Assembly (NCBI GenBank): GCA_017590115.1
Contig: JAGGNK010010226.1
Location: 4,933,732 to 4,997,731 of the forward strand
DNA: 64,000 nt
Direction of reading: 5' to 3'
Origin: Montifringilla adamsi
Taxonomy: Eukaryota > Chordata > Aves > Passeriformes > Passeridae
Below, piece after piece: positions 13,253-25,285 of the stretch (the first letter of the stretch is position 1; every line of letters starts with the position of its first letter). The notes under the pieces are model-generated. The model saw only the letters and a program-made list of their open reading frames with translations, did no database searches and had not been told where the DNA came from. Both the position numbers and the translations under genes were made by a program.

Positions 13253-15379
13253 GGGGTTGGGAAAAAGTTAAACTCCAGTAATCTTTTAGTATTTCCTTTT
13301 CCCTTTTGATTGATAGCTTTCCATTTTCATTTTGGGAATGTTTAAAGTATAGTCTATGTTTAACCTCAAACTTTAAAAGGAGGTTGAGGAATATTAAATA
13401 ATACAAACATGAAATTTCTCCAGCTGGTTCTTAGTTGTGTTAAAAATCAGTTCAAATAAACCCCACAAAATTTTAATTTCTAAAAAGAATAAAAAAAGTT
13501 TCAATTCATCCTCTACTGTTTCTTTCTTTATTTATTTATGTTATCAAGGAAGTTCACAATCTACATCCTTGACACCTGTACTAGTGCCTTGGTACATAAT
13601 TTCACCAGGCACTGCAAAATACCTTCTCTCAAAACTACCAAAAAGTTGAGATCCTTTCCCTGTTCTTAAACATGTTGTTTACCTTATGCTGGCTCTGATC
13701 CTTGCCAGACTGCTGCACTGCTCCATTCACTTCACTAAAATGGCATAATACAAACAATTTGGGCTGGGGAAAGGTTATGAAAAATAGTGGTTTCCTACTC
13801 ATTTAGTATATAAAAGACACTATCACAACTGCTGAGCTTTAGTTTAAAAGTTTTTTACATTTTTTTCTGAACTAATTAAATTATAAGTTAAATTATATAC
13901 ATTCACTTGTAGATAAGTACATTTATAGAACAAAAAAACGAAATTCCAGGTAAAAACAGGGTTATGTTTTCCAAAAAATGTTTCCCAGAAAAACATGAAG
14001 CAAGTACTTATTTCTACGCTTTGCCAGAAAATTCTTTCATATCTACATAAAACATGCAAGTTGCACATTGTGCTAAATGACAGCTCCTAAGAACTTTTTA
14101 TATTACTCACATTCCCACTACACATTTTCTCAAACTGAAGTGTGGCAAGCCTTTTTACTTCACTAGGTCTTAATTTCAGACACTTTATTTGCAGTGATGA
14201 GGCTGAAGGATTTGAATTTGACATGAATATCTGGCAATGGATGCAAACAATCATATGTTCATCAGCCTGAACCAATAGTAGCAGGCACAGTGTTGTGAAT
14301 TCACCAGTTTCTGTAGTCTCAAATGAAAGGTCTCTGTGCTGAAGTTGAGATAATACACTGCAAGAACCACTAGGGATGATGAATGCTCAAGTGAGCGCTT
14401 GCTGTTGGCCTTGGATTGTGAAGCTGCAAGAAACACTGATATGAACAAAGCTAATGCAATTTCTGCTACTTTAGGAGCATTCAGCTGTCTGCTGATGTGA
14501 GCAGAGAGCTGATGGACACAACAATCTCTGGCTACTTGCTCCCAAGAGGCAAATAAACTTTACTTGCAGTTCTTTATTGTCCTAAATTTTTAATCTGAGA
14601 GTAGTGGTATAGTCCAAGAATCCCCTGGGGGATAATGATTGAAAGTGAAAAAAGTACAGCAAGTTTATTAATTGCTCAGCTGAGCTGGGATGGTTTTTGT
14701 TGTAACTGTTTTCTTACATACAGAGTTTCCAATGAATAGAAACGTGACAGATGTTTACAGGGGCTGAACAACACCTCTTGCAATAGTTTAAAATTAAAGA
14801 ATTCATCATGAAGTTGTTCCCACCTGAAGTACAGCAGCATTCTCTGCGTCTTTACTTTTGGCTCATAATCCTGGCATCTGGAGGTTCAGGGTTCAGAGGA
14901 TTAGTCCCCTGTCAAAGTCTTAAGGGAGTGTGCTCCTTTCAGCAGCACTAGAGAATATGAGAAAGTCCAAAGCCTAATTGCATTTAGGACCTCAGCATCG
15001 TTATCTTCTTTCTGAGGGAAGAATGGCTGTTTCAGGCTCCCACAGGTGAGTCCCACGGACAATGCAGTCACACAAACAATAGTCCCACAGACAGCACTCA
15101 CCAGGCTGCAGCACAAAATCCATGCTGAAAAGGCACAGAAACCATTCAGGCTGTCCCTCCCAGAAAGGAGCCCTGAGGAGCCAAGTTTTCACAGTTCCAG
15201 CACCAGCAGAGCCTGGCTTATCCCTTTTACACTCTCCCAGCAGTCTTCATTTGTTATAGGAATGGTTCATGAAAGCAATTTGAATTCGGAAATATATTAA
15301 TCTCCGTGTGACTGAAAACTGTACATACATCATTAGAAACATTTTTGAAAATGTCAATTCTTCCTCACTTAATGTTTTG
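13253..15379. other. Unique AT-rich non-coding DNA
   Basis: Only short frames without recognisable products. A GAGAGCTGATGGACA string at about 14504 also occurs near 5840. This 15-mer sharing does not extend far enough to define a repeat family. Confidence 0.65.
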
Positions 15380-15670
15380 TAGGTGCATGGGTGTGCTGCT
15401 GGTGTCCATCAGATGAGTGAGCAACTGATAAATAAATTATTTTGTTTTACTATTTTCCCCTATAGAAAGTCTGTCTTGGACTGTGTTAAGTTTTAGCTAT
15501 GGAGCAGACTTGTGTGGGTTATTTTCTCACACGGTTTAATTATTGTTCACAAATTATAGGTATGAGCCATGGACCAATATAGCCAAAAGATGACGATGCC
15601 TTTTGATGAAAGAGGAGATTAATTAGTGCTTGATGGCTGCTCATGCAGCTATATCAAAGTCCAGTTATTT
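15380..15670. promoter_or_regulatory. Candidate conserved non-coding element
   Basis: About 290 bp of non-repetitive sequence with many overlapping homeodomain-type cores. Examples are TTTAATTATTG near 15536-15546 and ATTAATTAG near 15619-15627. They lie among TGATGG, CATGCAGC and ATCAAAG-like motifs (the last resembles a TCF/LEF site). No frame is open across it. The texture is that of a developmental enhancer, inferred from composition only. Confidence 0.3.
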
Positions 15671-16789
15671 TTAGGATTTTAGAAAAGGATTTCTTGTCCA
15701 TTGGTTTGGAGATTTTTATTCAACTAAACTATGAACACTGAGCTCTTGTGTGCCTCTTGCTACTTTTACAATTTTTCATTTGTTTGTTTATATTCACCCT
15801 ATTTCTTTCTTTCTTTCTTAATTATATGGGTGATGTTGAAGCTGGAAGGACAGAAGACAAACATCAAGACACAATAAATTGCAGAGTGACAGAAACAGAG
15901 TGGAGAAAGACCATCTGCAAGCAAGGAAAAATTTGCCCTTAGTAAATGTAAAACATACTGAGAGGAAATAAATAGCAGAGATACAGAATGAAAGGATATG
16001 AACAAGCTGCAGGAACAAGTGGATTTTTGTTTACTTTCTTTTCTTAATTCTGTTTTAGTAATGTTTTTTCATGTCACCAAACACTACAAATCACAGGTAA
16101 AAGTGGTTTGTGGTCATAAAAAGTTTTGTTCTTTACTTTCTGTAAGAAGAAAATACAGAAATAACAGAAGAGTTCACAGATTTCAGTACTGGTTGAGATC
16201 TAGAAATTCATTCTTAATCCTGCAATATTATTTGTAGAAAACCAAAGTTCACAGTTAGGACACTTTTATCAGTGTGTTATTTTTTTAGATATAAATAGCT
16301 TTCAGAAATATACTGCATTTGTACAAGTATTCAGAAGTTACGTATAAAAGGAGGTTAGGCATTTCCAACATCATTCCATCTGTACATCCCAGGTCAGCAG
16401 GAACAGTGTTCAGGTACCAAGTTCATCAATTTTGTGCCTATTATACATACTTGACAAAATTTCTGTCATTTCTGTGGTGCTGTGATAAAATGAATATACT
16501 TCCAGTATGCAATATATTTATCTCAAATTTATTTACAGCATAGACGCTGGCAAACAGCTTTCTGATGATAGCAACATTTTATTCAATATAGCCTTGTAAA
16601 AAAGGTTAACAGCTTCCAGATAACTCAGTGGCATTACCCCAGCAGATCTTGCATTCCAGGGATTTGTGAGTGAGTTTAGTAGATTTAAACTAGTACATTT
16701 TCCTGGCCTTTCCAATATGTACCTTATCACACAGATGCCTTTCCTAGATGTCCTCACTTACATGCCCTTAGTCATTTGGGCTCAGCATT
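15671..16789. other. Non-coding DNA with short (TTTC)n
   Basis: Contains a short (TTTC)4 array at 15802-15818 and otherwise unique AT-rich DNA. No gene or named element was recognised. Confidence 0.65.
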
Positions 16790-17060
16790 GCAGTCCCTGG
16801 AAGTAAAGACCCTAAGCAGCCTGATAGTGGTTTCTCCTAATGCCACTTTACACCCTTCTAATAGCAACAGAGCCATAAAAATGATGTAAATATAAATTAC
16901 TCCTGTTTTAATGCCTCTTTGTATTACGAGAGTGATGCGAAGTGCCCATCTCACAAATGAGAATGAGGCCTCGGGAGCCTGAATTGATGGAACTCTCATG
17001 CTGATGGGTGAGAAGGGAACAAAGCAAGCAGATTTAAATCTCTCAGTTTTGCTCAGGGCT
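16790..17060. other. Ancient repeat or conserved element, unclassified
   Basis: This block has more CpG and mixed composition than its flanks (for example ATTACGAGAGTGATGCG near 16924-16940). A 100-codon minus-strand frame spans it without any recognisable domain. Its texture recalls old amniote interspersed repeats that survive as conserved non-coding DNA, but no family could be named with confidence. A cross-species alignment or profile search against ancient repeats would decide. Confidence 0.3.
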
Positions 17061-17152
17061 GGTTTAATGGGCACCTTCTTGTACTTTCCTTTGGCTCCCT
17101 GGGCAGTACCTCAGATGCCTTCATGCTCAGGCAGCTTCTGAAGAGGATGGAT

Positions 17153-17220
17153 GAGGAGCGTGATGATATGAGGAGTGTGATGAGATGAGGAGTGTGATGA
17201 GATGAGGAGTGTGATGAGAT
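17153..17220. repeat. Minisatellite, 4 x 17 bp
   Basis: Four head-to-tail 17 bp units with consensus GAGGAGTGTGATGAGAT. The last three are identical and the first differs at two positions. Identical neighbouring units suggest recent slippage or unequal exchange and a likely variable locus. The array ends exactly at a unit boundary, followed by CTTCACC. Confidence 0.95.
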
Positions 17221-18110
17221 CTTCACCTTTAAACAGGCTGTGATTCCAGCCCAGGAACCTCCTCCCCTGCCACATGTCCCAAGAGCAAAGCTGACAATGA
17301 GGAAGTGCAAATATTCTGGTGCTGAACCCAGGGTTTTCCTTTCCAGGAGCTGTGGGATGGGGAGGAAATGCAGGGCCTCTGTGTTCTCCTGGTGGTGAGC
17401 TGTGATTGATCTATTCCCTGAGGTATAGATACCTTCCTCAGAACCTATTCTATTATTACTTCCATTGACAGAAATTGAATTCTTTGCACTACTAAGAGTA
17501 ACACTTTGAGTATATGTGTTACAATACTCGCTTTGCCAACATTCACCCTGTGTGCTTCTTGTTTAAACATTTCAAAGACAGACAACATATTTGGTCAAAA
17601 AGTGGTCTATAACAATATCAAAGGATGGCTGAGTGACTATTGAGCTGTAAATAGAAAAATGCAAGTATTTTAACAAAGTAATTAAAGATTTTATTTCATG
17701 CAAAGCTTTCCATTCCAAATACAAGTTGCTATTAGAAGTTTATTAAAGCCAACCACAAACGCATAGGAAAACAGCAAATTTTGACATTTCTGCAAGTAGT
17801 GAAACTTTTTTTTCAAATCTCACAAATTTCAAAAGCTTCATACTTGTAAGTGTTGGTGAAATATCAACATGTATTTTGGTTATCAAATCTACTTCCGCAG
17901 TGTAAATATACATAATTTATTATATATTAGTATTAGCCATCATTATAATCCTTTAAGAGATAAAAGCCCAGATAAATCAAGTCTGGCAAAGTAACGAACA
18001 GATACCATCACTTTCTCTGTTCAAACAGAATAAAGAATGATATCACATCACTCTAATGCTACAGAAATGTTTCCTCTGAAATTGCCTGTCATAATCATTC
18101 TTTGAAACTC
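17221..18110. other. Unique non-coding DNA
   Basis: No gene or element was recognised. The first 200 bases are more GC-rich than the rest, which is strongly AT-rich. Confidence 0.65.
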
Positions 18111-18127
18111 TTTTTTTTTTTTTTTTT
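18111..18127. repeat. (T)17 homopolymer
   Basis: Seventeen T followed by CATAGC. Read on the minus strand it is an A tract; no retroposed sequence was recognised beside it. Confidence 0.93.
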
Positions 18128-18519
18128 CATAGCAATGCCCTGTGGTGTCACCACAATCTGCCTGGCATGCAGAGAGCAGCTCGGGAATCAGGGAACTTCT
18201 GTGCTTTCACCACATTCCACAGCTTTTACACAACAAGTTCAATATTGCAAATTAACATGGCCTCTTTAAGTATTGTAACTGAAAAAATTGGTTTCATACC
18301 AACTAATGTTATCTTACCACTCTTCTTTTAAGCAGTCACAAATCAAGAGACAACTATTCGAGCACATTATTTGGGTAAAGAGCTCCTTTGGTCTCAGTTC
18401 AATAATTTTAAAACATTGTTTCCATAAATCAAGTTATCTTTTCTTCGAAGAAATGTAGTACTTTTAGTGGACAGTACTGAAAGTTTTTTTGTTTTTTAAA
18501 GCATTCTCCAGGGGGCTGC

Positions 18520-18760
18520 AATTCTGTCATTGTATCATGTAAAATATGCTGGAGTCAAATGGAGTCAGCGTTTTTAAGGTTAGGTGAGTGTTTAATTAAA
18601 TCAAAACATGAGGTACAATGTTGCAGTTTGCAAGGCTGTGCCTCATAGACATGCTAGGAATGCGGTGTTCATCTTATTTGACTATTTAGGCAAAATTCTA
18701 ATGTAACTACATTTACCCATATTAACAGTGGTATCCTAACAATATCAGATTCATGGTAGG
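18520..18760. promoter_or_regulatory. Candidate conserved non-coding element
   Basis: Unique sequence containing TTTAATTAAATC near 18590-18601, a duplicated GGAGTCA motif near 18551-18567, and GC-balanced flanks. No repeat family or open frame fits. Called only on texture (dense homeodomain-like cores, no simple sequence), so confidence is low. Confidence 0.22.
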
Positions 18761-21700
18761 GGAACAGCAGAATTTCCTGTGCTCAATAAAAAAATTAGAG
18801 CAGACTTGGGTCAGTCTCATTTTTCCATATTGTATTCAATGTCTGAAAAACTCATAAAATATGCTTGTCTTTGTATCTTTGTAAAGACCAGAAAAGAAAG
18901 GCCACATTTCTATTTTGTGACTGTTGGCTCTTCAGTCTGATCCAGAGAATACTGTGATGAACCTTTGGGCTGCTGTAAGAGGTATTTTTATGATAAAAAG
19001 TAAAATTCAATATAAATGAAACATATTCTGAGATTCTAAATTGTCTGTGTCTCTAAAATGCCTTGAGCATGAAATGTTTCACCTTCAATTTTGGAGATAC
19101 TATGTAAAATATTTAGGATGTAAAATGAAGACTAATTCTGGTTACTGACTGCACTACTTAAACAATTTACTATCTGATGTCAGTTTTTAATTGGTCTCCA
19201 GATATGTCAGCCTGTATAATGATATGGTAAAAACAGGGAAGTGTCAAACATGGAGAGCTCATCTGGAGACGTTTCAGGTCTAAGGCCTTGACAATGCAAA
19301 CTTGTGCATTAGTAATTTATGAATCTTTGAAACTGCTCTTTGGCGCCAAGGCCAACTGGAATGGAGCAGACATTGCAGCACATTTTAAAGACTCTCAGCC
19401 TCCACAGCAGCCTGGATACCTCCAAAGTGTCATTTGAGAACATTTCCTGGTCCAGGCTAACGCCTGGGCTGTGCCTGGGGATAACTAAGGAGGGTGCTAC
19501 ATGGACAGGACCAAAACCTCGTTAGGGACAGGTTACAAATAGCATTGGCAGCTGAGATTCCCATGGTCAAGAAGGTTCCCAGGCATTTTTTAAATGGCTC
19601 TTATAATAATAAAAACTTATACCAACAGCTTTACTTAAAGCCTTGAAGAGAACAAAGAAGGTACATTTTATATGGACATGTCTGAATCAATTGTTTAATA
19701 AAATTGCTTTTTAACTTCTCTTTCATAAAATATGTAAATTATATTCCTTGGTTCTTTCATTTTAAGATACATTTCCCACTTCTGTAATCATTGTCTTAGC
19801 TTCTTTTTGAAATTTTCTCAGGCTACTGAGTTTTTTTATTTTTTAACTGGAATCAATGAGAAATAAAAAATTATTCCTGAAGAATAATTTCCAGAGACAA
19901 ACAAACAAACAAGAAATCCCAAACAAACAAACAAGCAAGCAGAAAAAATAGGAAGGGAATATGGCTTTTATACAACTTGATATCTCTTTGAGACTTCTTC
20001 TCAGTTATGACATTGCAGTTGGAGCTTGAGTTCAGTTCAACTCATTATTTATCATAAATGCAAGTTTTTTGCAGAGTTTCCATCTTCCAGATATTGTTAC
20101 ATTTTTTATTCTCAAAAATACAGTTTTACATTATGGCATACTAAAAAATTTGTTGTTCTTTTGCAACCATTTTACTTACAATGACACATTTGTCCTCTTT
20201 ATTGCATGCTAGTCCTCTGACCCTTGTCCCATCCAGAGATGTTATCAAGAATGATATTTTCTAAATAGTTGTTCAAATTTTTAATTGTGTGAAGAAACTA
20301 ACACAGTCTTTTGGGTCTTCAGTAGAAATAGGCCTGGAAAAATTTTTAAAATATTAAAAACCCAGGGATATAATTTAGTTTTTCTGGATAGGACATGACC
20401 TGTTTATTTCCTTGTGACAGAAATTGTTTGTTGAAGATAGAAGTCATATGTATTAAAATATATGCAAAAAATATTTATGTATAAAAACTATATGTAAAGC
20501 TTCTCCATTTCCAGTTTCTACATCTTGAAGCAATAGCATTGATATCAGCTAGAAAGCTCACCAGAATATTATGTGTTATATTTCACGCAGTTAGTAAAGG
20601 AGAAGGTTCAATCTTGTATTCAACCTAATTTCCATATGCAGAATAAATTGAGGACATTCTTCAGATTATTTTCAAACAGGAAAAACCATAAAATCTATAC
20701 TGGAATCTGATATTTATTTTAATAGTGTGTTGCTAAGAAAATTACCTGCTGGCATTATTTTTATGAGATATTATGGAAAATAAATTCTACTTAGTTTTTT
20801 GTTTTTGGGGTTTTTTTTGTGCAAATTGCAAAGCAAAACCAAGAAAACCACAGGTTTTGCATGTGTAAATAAGGGCTATAATTTCACCACATGTGCCACA
20901 CGAGCTGCTCCATAGGGGAAGGGCAGCCAGGGGACAATCAGGACAGGGCTGAGAGCACCCACAGCCAGCCCAGAGCTCAGTGTGGGTCAGACTCTGGGGA
21001 TGAGGAAGAGCAGAGGGCAAGGCAGTTGAGTGGGACAGGGGCAGAAATGAGCACAGGGGAGGGGGGGCACATCTCTTTCACACAACACTGAGCCAAGGCT
21101 GAGGAGCCACGTGCCAGCACTGACCTTGAGCAGGCAGCAGAGGAGCAGACGTGACCTTGACTCGGGCAGCAGAGCCTTCGGGATGTATTCCGGATCTCCA
21201 TAAGCTGTATAGAGAAGACAACTCTATTTTAGTAGGGAAAAAGGCTGTGGGGATGCAAGCTGTGTCATGTCACTTGCCCTCTGGTGCAGCAATTGGTCAC
21301 ATGGGGCTTACTGGCACAGAGAGAGCCTCCAGTAGCTGTTTGCTGAAAAACTTGCACAGCAGAGCTCATGCTTAGCCTCTATCACAAAATGTACAACCTG
21401 CCAATTAAAACAAGGTCTGTCTGGGTCCTTGCTACAATTTCAGTATGCAGAGCACCTATCTGATCCATTGAGCAGATTTCATTCTAGCACACAGTCAGGA
21501 GAAAAACCTGCAAAAAGATGAGGTAATCATTCCATGGATTTCTTGCAGTGTGTTACTCGTGGGATTTCTTTAATGAAATGCCTTCTGAACAGTTTGCCTT
21601 GCTATCCAGATGGACACGACTGCACTGTTCGATTCACATACACTTGGCAGCTTACCTAAGGTGAAAATAGATATCTCAAGATATCTCACACACCTTAAGA

Positions 21701-23940
21701 GATGGATGCGTTGACAAAGAGAAGATGCTGAAAGGTACAATACCTTTTCATACCTCCACAATCTGTGATTTGTCTGTTTTTGTCTCTGGTTTTGATCTTC
21801 ATTGTCATGTACCATATTGAGCAAGAAGACCAGCAAAGAGCAAGTGGTGCGTGGCTTTCATCAGCACATATCTGCAATTTGTCAGTGTTAGCATTTCAGG
21901 ATTCATCTCTCCTCCAGGTTAATCTGATTAGACTGTGTGTCAAAGCTTCCTGTAAGTCAGCTTGCTGCTAATAGAGTCCAGCCAAAGAAGACTTCATTCC
22001 TGCAAAGAGTTCTGCTTCTCTTCCAGCTGGAGTTCCATTGTGTCATCATTGACATCAAATCAGTTTTCTTCTCCTCTGGATAAAATTCAATAATGTGCAG
22101 AAATAATCACATAAAACTTGCCAGTTTCCGCAGCAGAGTTTCAGTTTTAAACAAAACTTGGAATGGTTTTGAGCACACAATTCTTTGAACATTTCCATGC
22201 TTTATGTTTTTTCTCTTATACAGCTGTTGTGAATGGTCTTGGGCAGATGGAGCGACCTGTGTAGCAGTCAGATGAATCACAGAAGAGATTTAAAAGTCAC
22301 TCCCATGGGTGATGAGCAGGCACAATGCAGACCTTCCTAATCCCCTTTGTCTTGGCTGGCTGCTGGAACATGGTGCTGGGTCACAGCTCGTATGGGAGAT
22401 GATCAGGCAGATAACGCTGCCATCAGCACAATCTGCTCCTTATCTGCTCAGAAGGCAGAAGGCCCCGTTCCCCATATGCCCACTGAAGCCTACCAGAATG
22501 AGAAACCCCTCAGATATGAAGACATCCAGCTCTTGTTATACAGACTTTCTCTTTTCTCTTCCAGGACTGACATACTACATGAATTGCACTCAAATTTAAG
22601 AGGCACCCTGGAAAAAATAAAGATCATATGCATTCAATGATGATTTATACCTCAACATATTTTTATGGTGAATTTTTGCTTCCAGTAATTAATTTCTTTC
22701 CATTTCAGAAAGCCAGACACTGGAAGATTATGTTCTTTAGAAGTGATTACCTCCACAACAACTTCATGCCTATTCAACAAGTTAATTTTCCATAAGTACA
22801 GTAATGTTTATTGCACTTGAAGCTTGCTGTTTGCCAGGGAGGTACAGAGATTCAACTGGTTTTGGACTAAGCAATTCTCCTTAGGCATTCTAAGTCATGC
22901 CAGTTACTTCCTTTGGTCACCTTTACAACATCTTATATTTGGTTAAATCACATCTTTACGTACATAGTGCATTATCCTCTTACTCCAAGTACGGTATAGT
23001 ATATTCTTCTTTTTTTAATTAAGCTTACAATTCCTTTTAACTATTAACATTATACATTAAAGTACCTAAAGGAGCAATAACATTTTTTAAATGTAAAATT
23101 ATTTCATTTCATGAAAAAAAAAAGAATGATACTGTGTGATAGATATAGAAAAAATTATGAAATCACTTTGAAATGTAAGATAGAATAGAATTCTAGAAAC
23201 TATTGTAATTTTTGGTGATTAATTGCTAAATTTATACCAAATTATAAAGCAAGAAGTAATTACTTTCCTACATTAACTATTCTCTATATATGTGTGTCAT
23301 TTTTCCCAGTGTGGGGCTGATCTCATTCTCATCCAGATCAATAGTAATTTTTCAACTTAGTTCAATGGGTGTTAGATAAGCTTTTCTGGGAAAAGTACTT
23401 TCCACAAACCTATTGAAAACAAAGACATTTTCCATATAAAAAGATATCTACCTGATTATGCATTAAAGTAACAATGCAATTCTTACATTACAGGTCACAG
23501 TTCTAAGGACTTGCACCCAAAGAAGCTGCATTCTCTTGAGACATATCCTCTGCTTTTTGCAATGCCATTTTCTAACATTTCCTTGGCCTAAACGTACAAA
23601 AAATTTAGCAGCAGAAGTCACAGTCCTAGAAGTGTAGTGAACACATTTTAGGGTTTTAATGGTGAAGTACCATTTTGCTTCTCAGTGGAGAAGCCACTTC
23701 AGTATATTCCATTATTAATTTAAAAATTAATTCAGATCAAGACATCTTCTCTGAAGGACTCTTAGTTGAAGCTATAAATTGGGGGCTTGTTACATCTGTT
23801 AGGAAAATATCACTTCACTTTCATCAATTTCATCTTTCATAAAGTATATTTTTAGACTTAAGAAAGAGAAAGGAAACTTATCTCTATGTATAAGTCATCT
23901 CTTAGCATGTCCAGTACATGGGTTTGTAAAGCAGCATTTA
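18761..23940. other. Non-coding DNA with a GC-richer block
   Basis: Mostly unique AT-rich DNA. The block at 20880-21390 is distinctly more GC-rich, with GGGG runs near 21057-21067, but it is CpG-poor and so is not a clear CpG island. Frames of 96-97 codons near 22309-22640 overlap each other in different phases and show no domain. Simple (ACAA)n DNA is listed separately. Confidence 0.6.
19897..19942. repeat. Compound (ACAA)n / (ACAAGC) microsatellite
   Basis: Four ACAA units at 19897-19912, a short interruption, then a second run at 19921-19942 that grades into AAGC units. Simple sequence, probably variable in length. Confidence 0.9.
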
Positions 23941-24165
23941 TCATAGCTTTGAGTTAGAAGGGACCTTAAAAATCACCCAGTTCCAAACCCCCGGTCCAGG
24001 ACAGGGACACTTTCCCCCAAACCAGGTTGTTCAGAGCCCTATCCAACCTGGCCTTCAAAACTTCCAGAGATGTAGGACCCAGAACTTCTCTGGGCAAGCC
24101 CAGCTCTTTCAGCCTGTCAAGTTCTTCTATCAACCTTTATGCCATGCTAATATCCAATCATAGAC
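23941..24165 (-). mobile_element. CR1 LINE 3' fragment
   Basis: This is the inverted 3' untranslated end of a chicken-repeat-1 non-LTR retrotransposon. On the plus strand it opens with the TCATAG terminus, followed by the hallmark stretch of 'GAAGGGACCTTAAA', 'CACCCAGTTCCAA', 'CAGGGACACTTTCCCCCAAA' and 'CAACCTGGCCTTCAAAACTT'. A small insertion follows the CTCTGGGCA segment, and similarity fades around CTAATATCCAAT. It is 5'-truncated like almost all avian CR1 copies, carries no coding sequence, and is moderately diverged. The subfamily was not determined. Confidence 0.9.
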
Positions 24166-25060
24166 CCACATGCTGACCTGATAGTAGACTTGAATGCAAG
24201 ACTTTGGTAAAGTCACTGCCTTAAAATGAAGATGTAAGAGTCAAGAGACTGACAGATCCTTCATGATGCTCATGTAAAAATATTTGTAGTTGGATTTAAC
24301 TATAATATAATCCCAGTCTCTGATGCTTAAACCTCAGGAAGTTTTGTATTCAATACCAGGTGGGTGATCTGGTTTTGTCTCTTATGAGTTAAAAATTAAA
24401 ACACTCCACTATCTCTCCCCAGATGAAAAGAGAGAGTGATAAAACGACTTTGGCAGGCACCTGGTGTACAGATAAGGTCAACCCACCACATTCCTTCAAA
24501 ACTGGAAAGCTGTTTGGGACAGTCTGTCCAAACTCCTCTAGGTCCCAAACTCTCCTAAGCCCATCCTACTGTAGACCACAAATCTGAGCAAAGTTATTCT
24601 TGGATTACTGTACCACTTTTTATCCAAAAAGAGGGAGAAATACAGTTTTCTTTGTGTCTGAAATAATATTTTCAACTCAATTCAGTAACACTGAAGCTTC
24701 AACTCAATTTTCTCATTAGCACCCTGACTCAGAGGGGTAGGTTCAGTTGTTAGATCAGGAAACTGTGAAACCAAGGATTATAGCTTTGTTTATGGATTAA
24801 CTACTCCTGTACTTAGTGTGACATGAAAAAGGCCTTTGTGAAGTTAATGATTCATCCAGTGATTTCTGAATCACAGAACACCACTGATAAGCACCTAAGA
24901 AACGACAGTTCCAGAGGATGAAGGAGTATTCATTGTCTAATAAAAAGCAGAGTAAAGTGCAGTTTGGGGGCTTGTGTAGTGATATTTCTGTTGATACTGC
25001 CTCTTCAGTGCCGAAACCCAGCTCCATAATCTATAGCTCCTTGAAGGAGCATTTTTTTAT
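24166..25060. other. Unique non-coding DNA
   Basis: No gene or named element was recognised between the CR1 fragment and the CpG-retaining block. Composition is mixed and the sequence is not simple. Confidence 0.6.
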
Positions 25061-25072
25061 TTGGCATTTCAG

Positions 25073-25285
25073 TTTTGCATTCAATTAACAGGCCGTTTTA
25101 CCCGAAAGCCAGACAAAGCCGAGGCATTGTCTCTGGAACCTGCAGGTTTTGATGTGATGTATTTGATCCGACCTCCATTCCCCAAGCAGCATTATCCTTC
25201 TGAAAACAAAGCAATCCGGAATCACGTACATGACAGAGAGACATTTTCCTCTTATAATAAAAGTGCACATCTTAAAGCTTGCTGA
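25073..25285 (+). other. CpG-retaining open block, possible exon or conserved element
   Basis: An acceptor-like T-rich tract ending in ATTTCAG lies at about 25050-25072. After it an open frame of 70 codons runs in phase 0 to a TGA at 25283-25285. The first 150 bp contain about six CpG dinucleotides (CCGTTT, CCGAAA, CCGAGG, TCCGACC, TCCGGA, CACGTA), unusual in this CpG-poor window. Predicted residues include TGRFTRKPDKAEALSLEP and RPPFPKQHYPSENKAIRN. No family is recognised and there is no good donor, so it would have to be a terminal exon. A conserved non-coding element is equally likely. Confidence 0.25.

Noticed and set aside
5840..14520. Shared 15-mer GAGAGCTGATGGACA near 5840 and 14504
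   Set aside because: The similarity ends after about 15 bases plus a loose CAACAAT, too short to define a repeat.
20880..21390. Possible CpG island or promoter
   Set aside because: The block is GC-rich but poor in CpG dinucleotides, with no TATA, initiator or downstream exon recognised.
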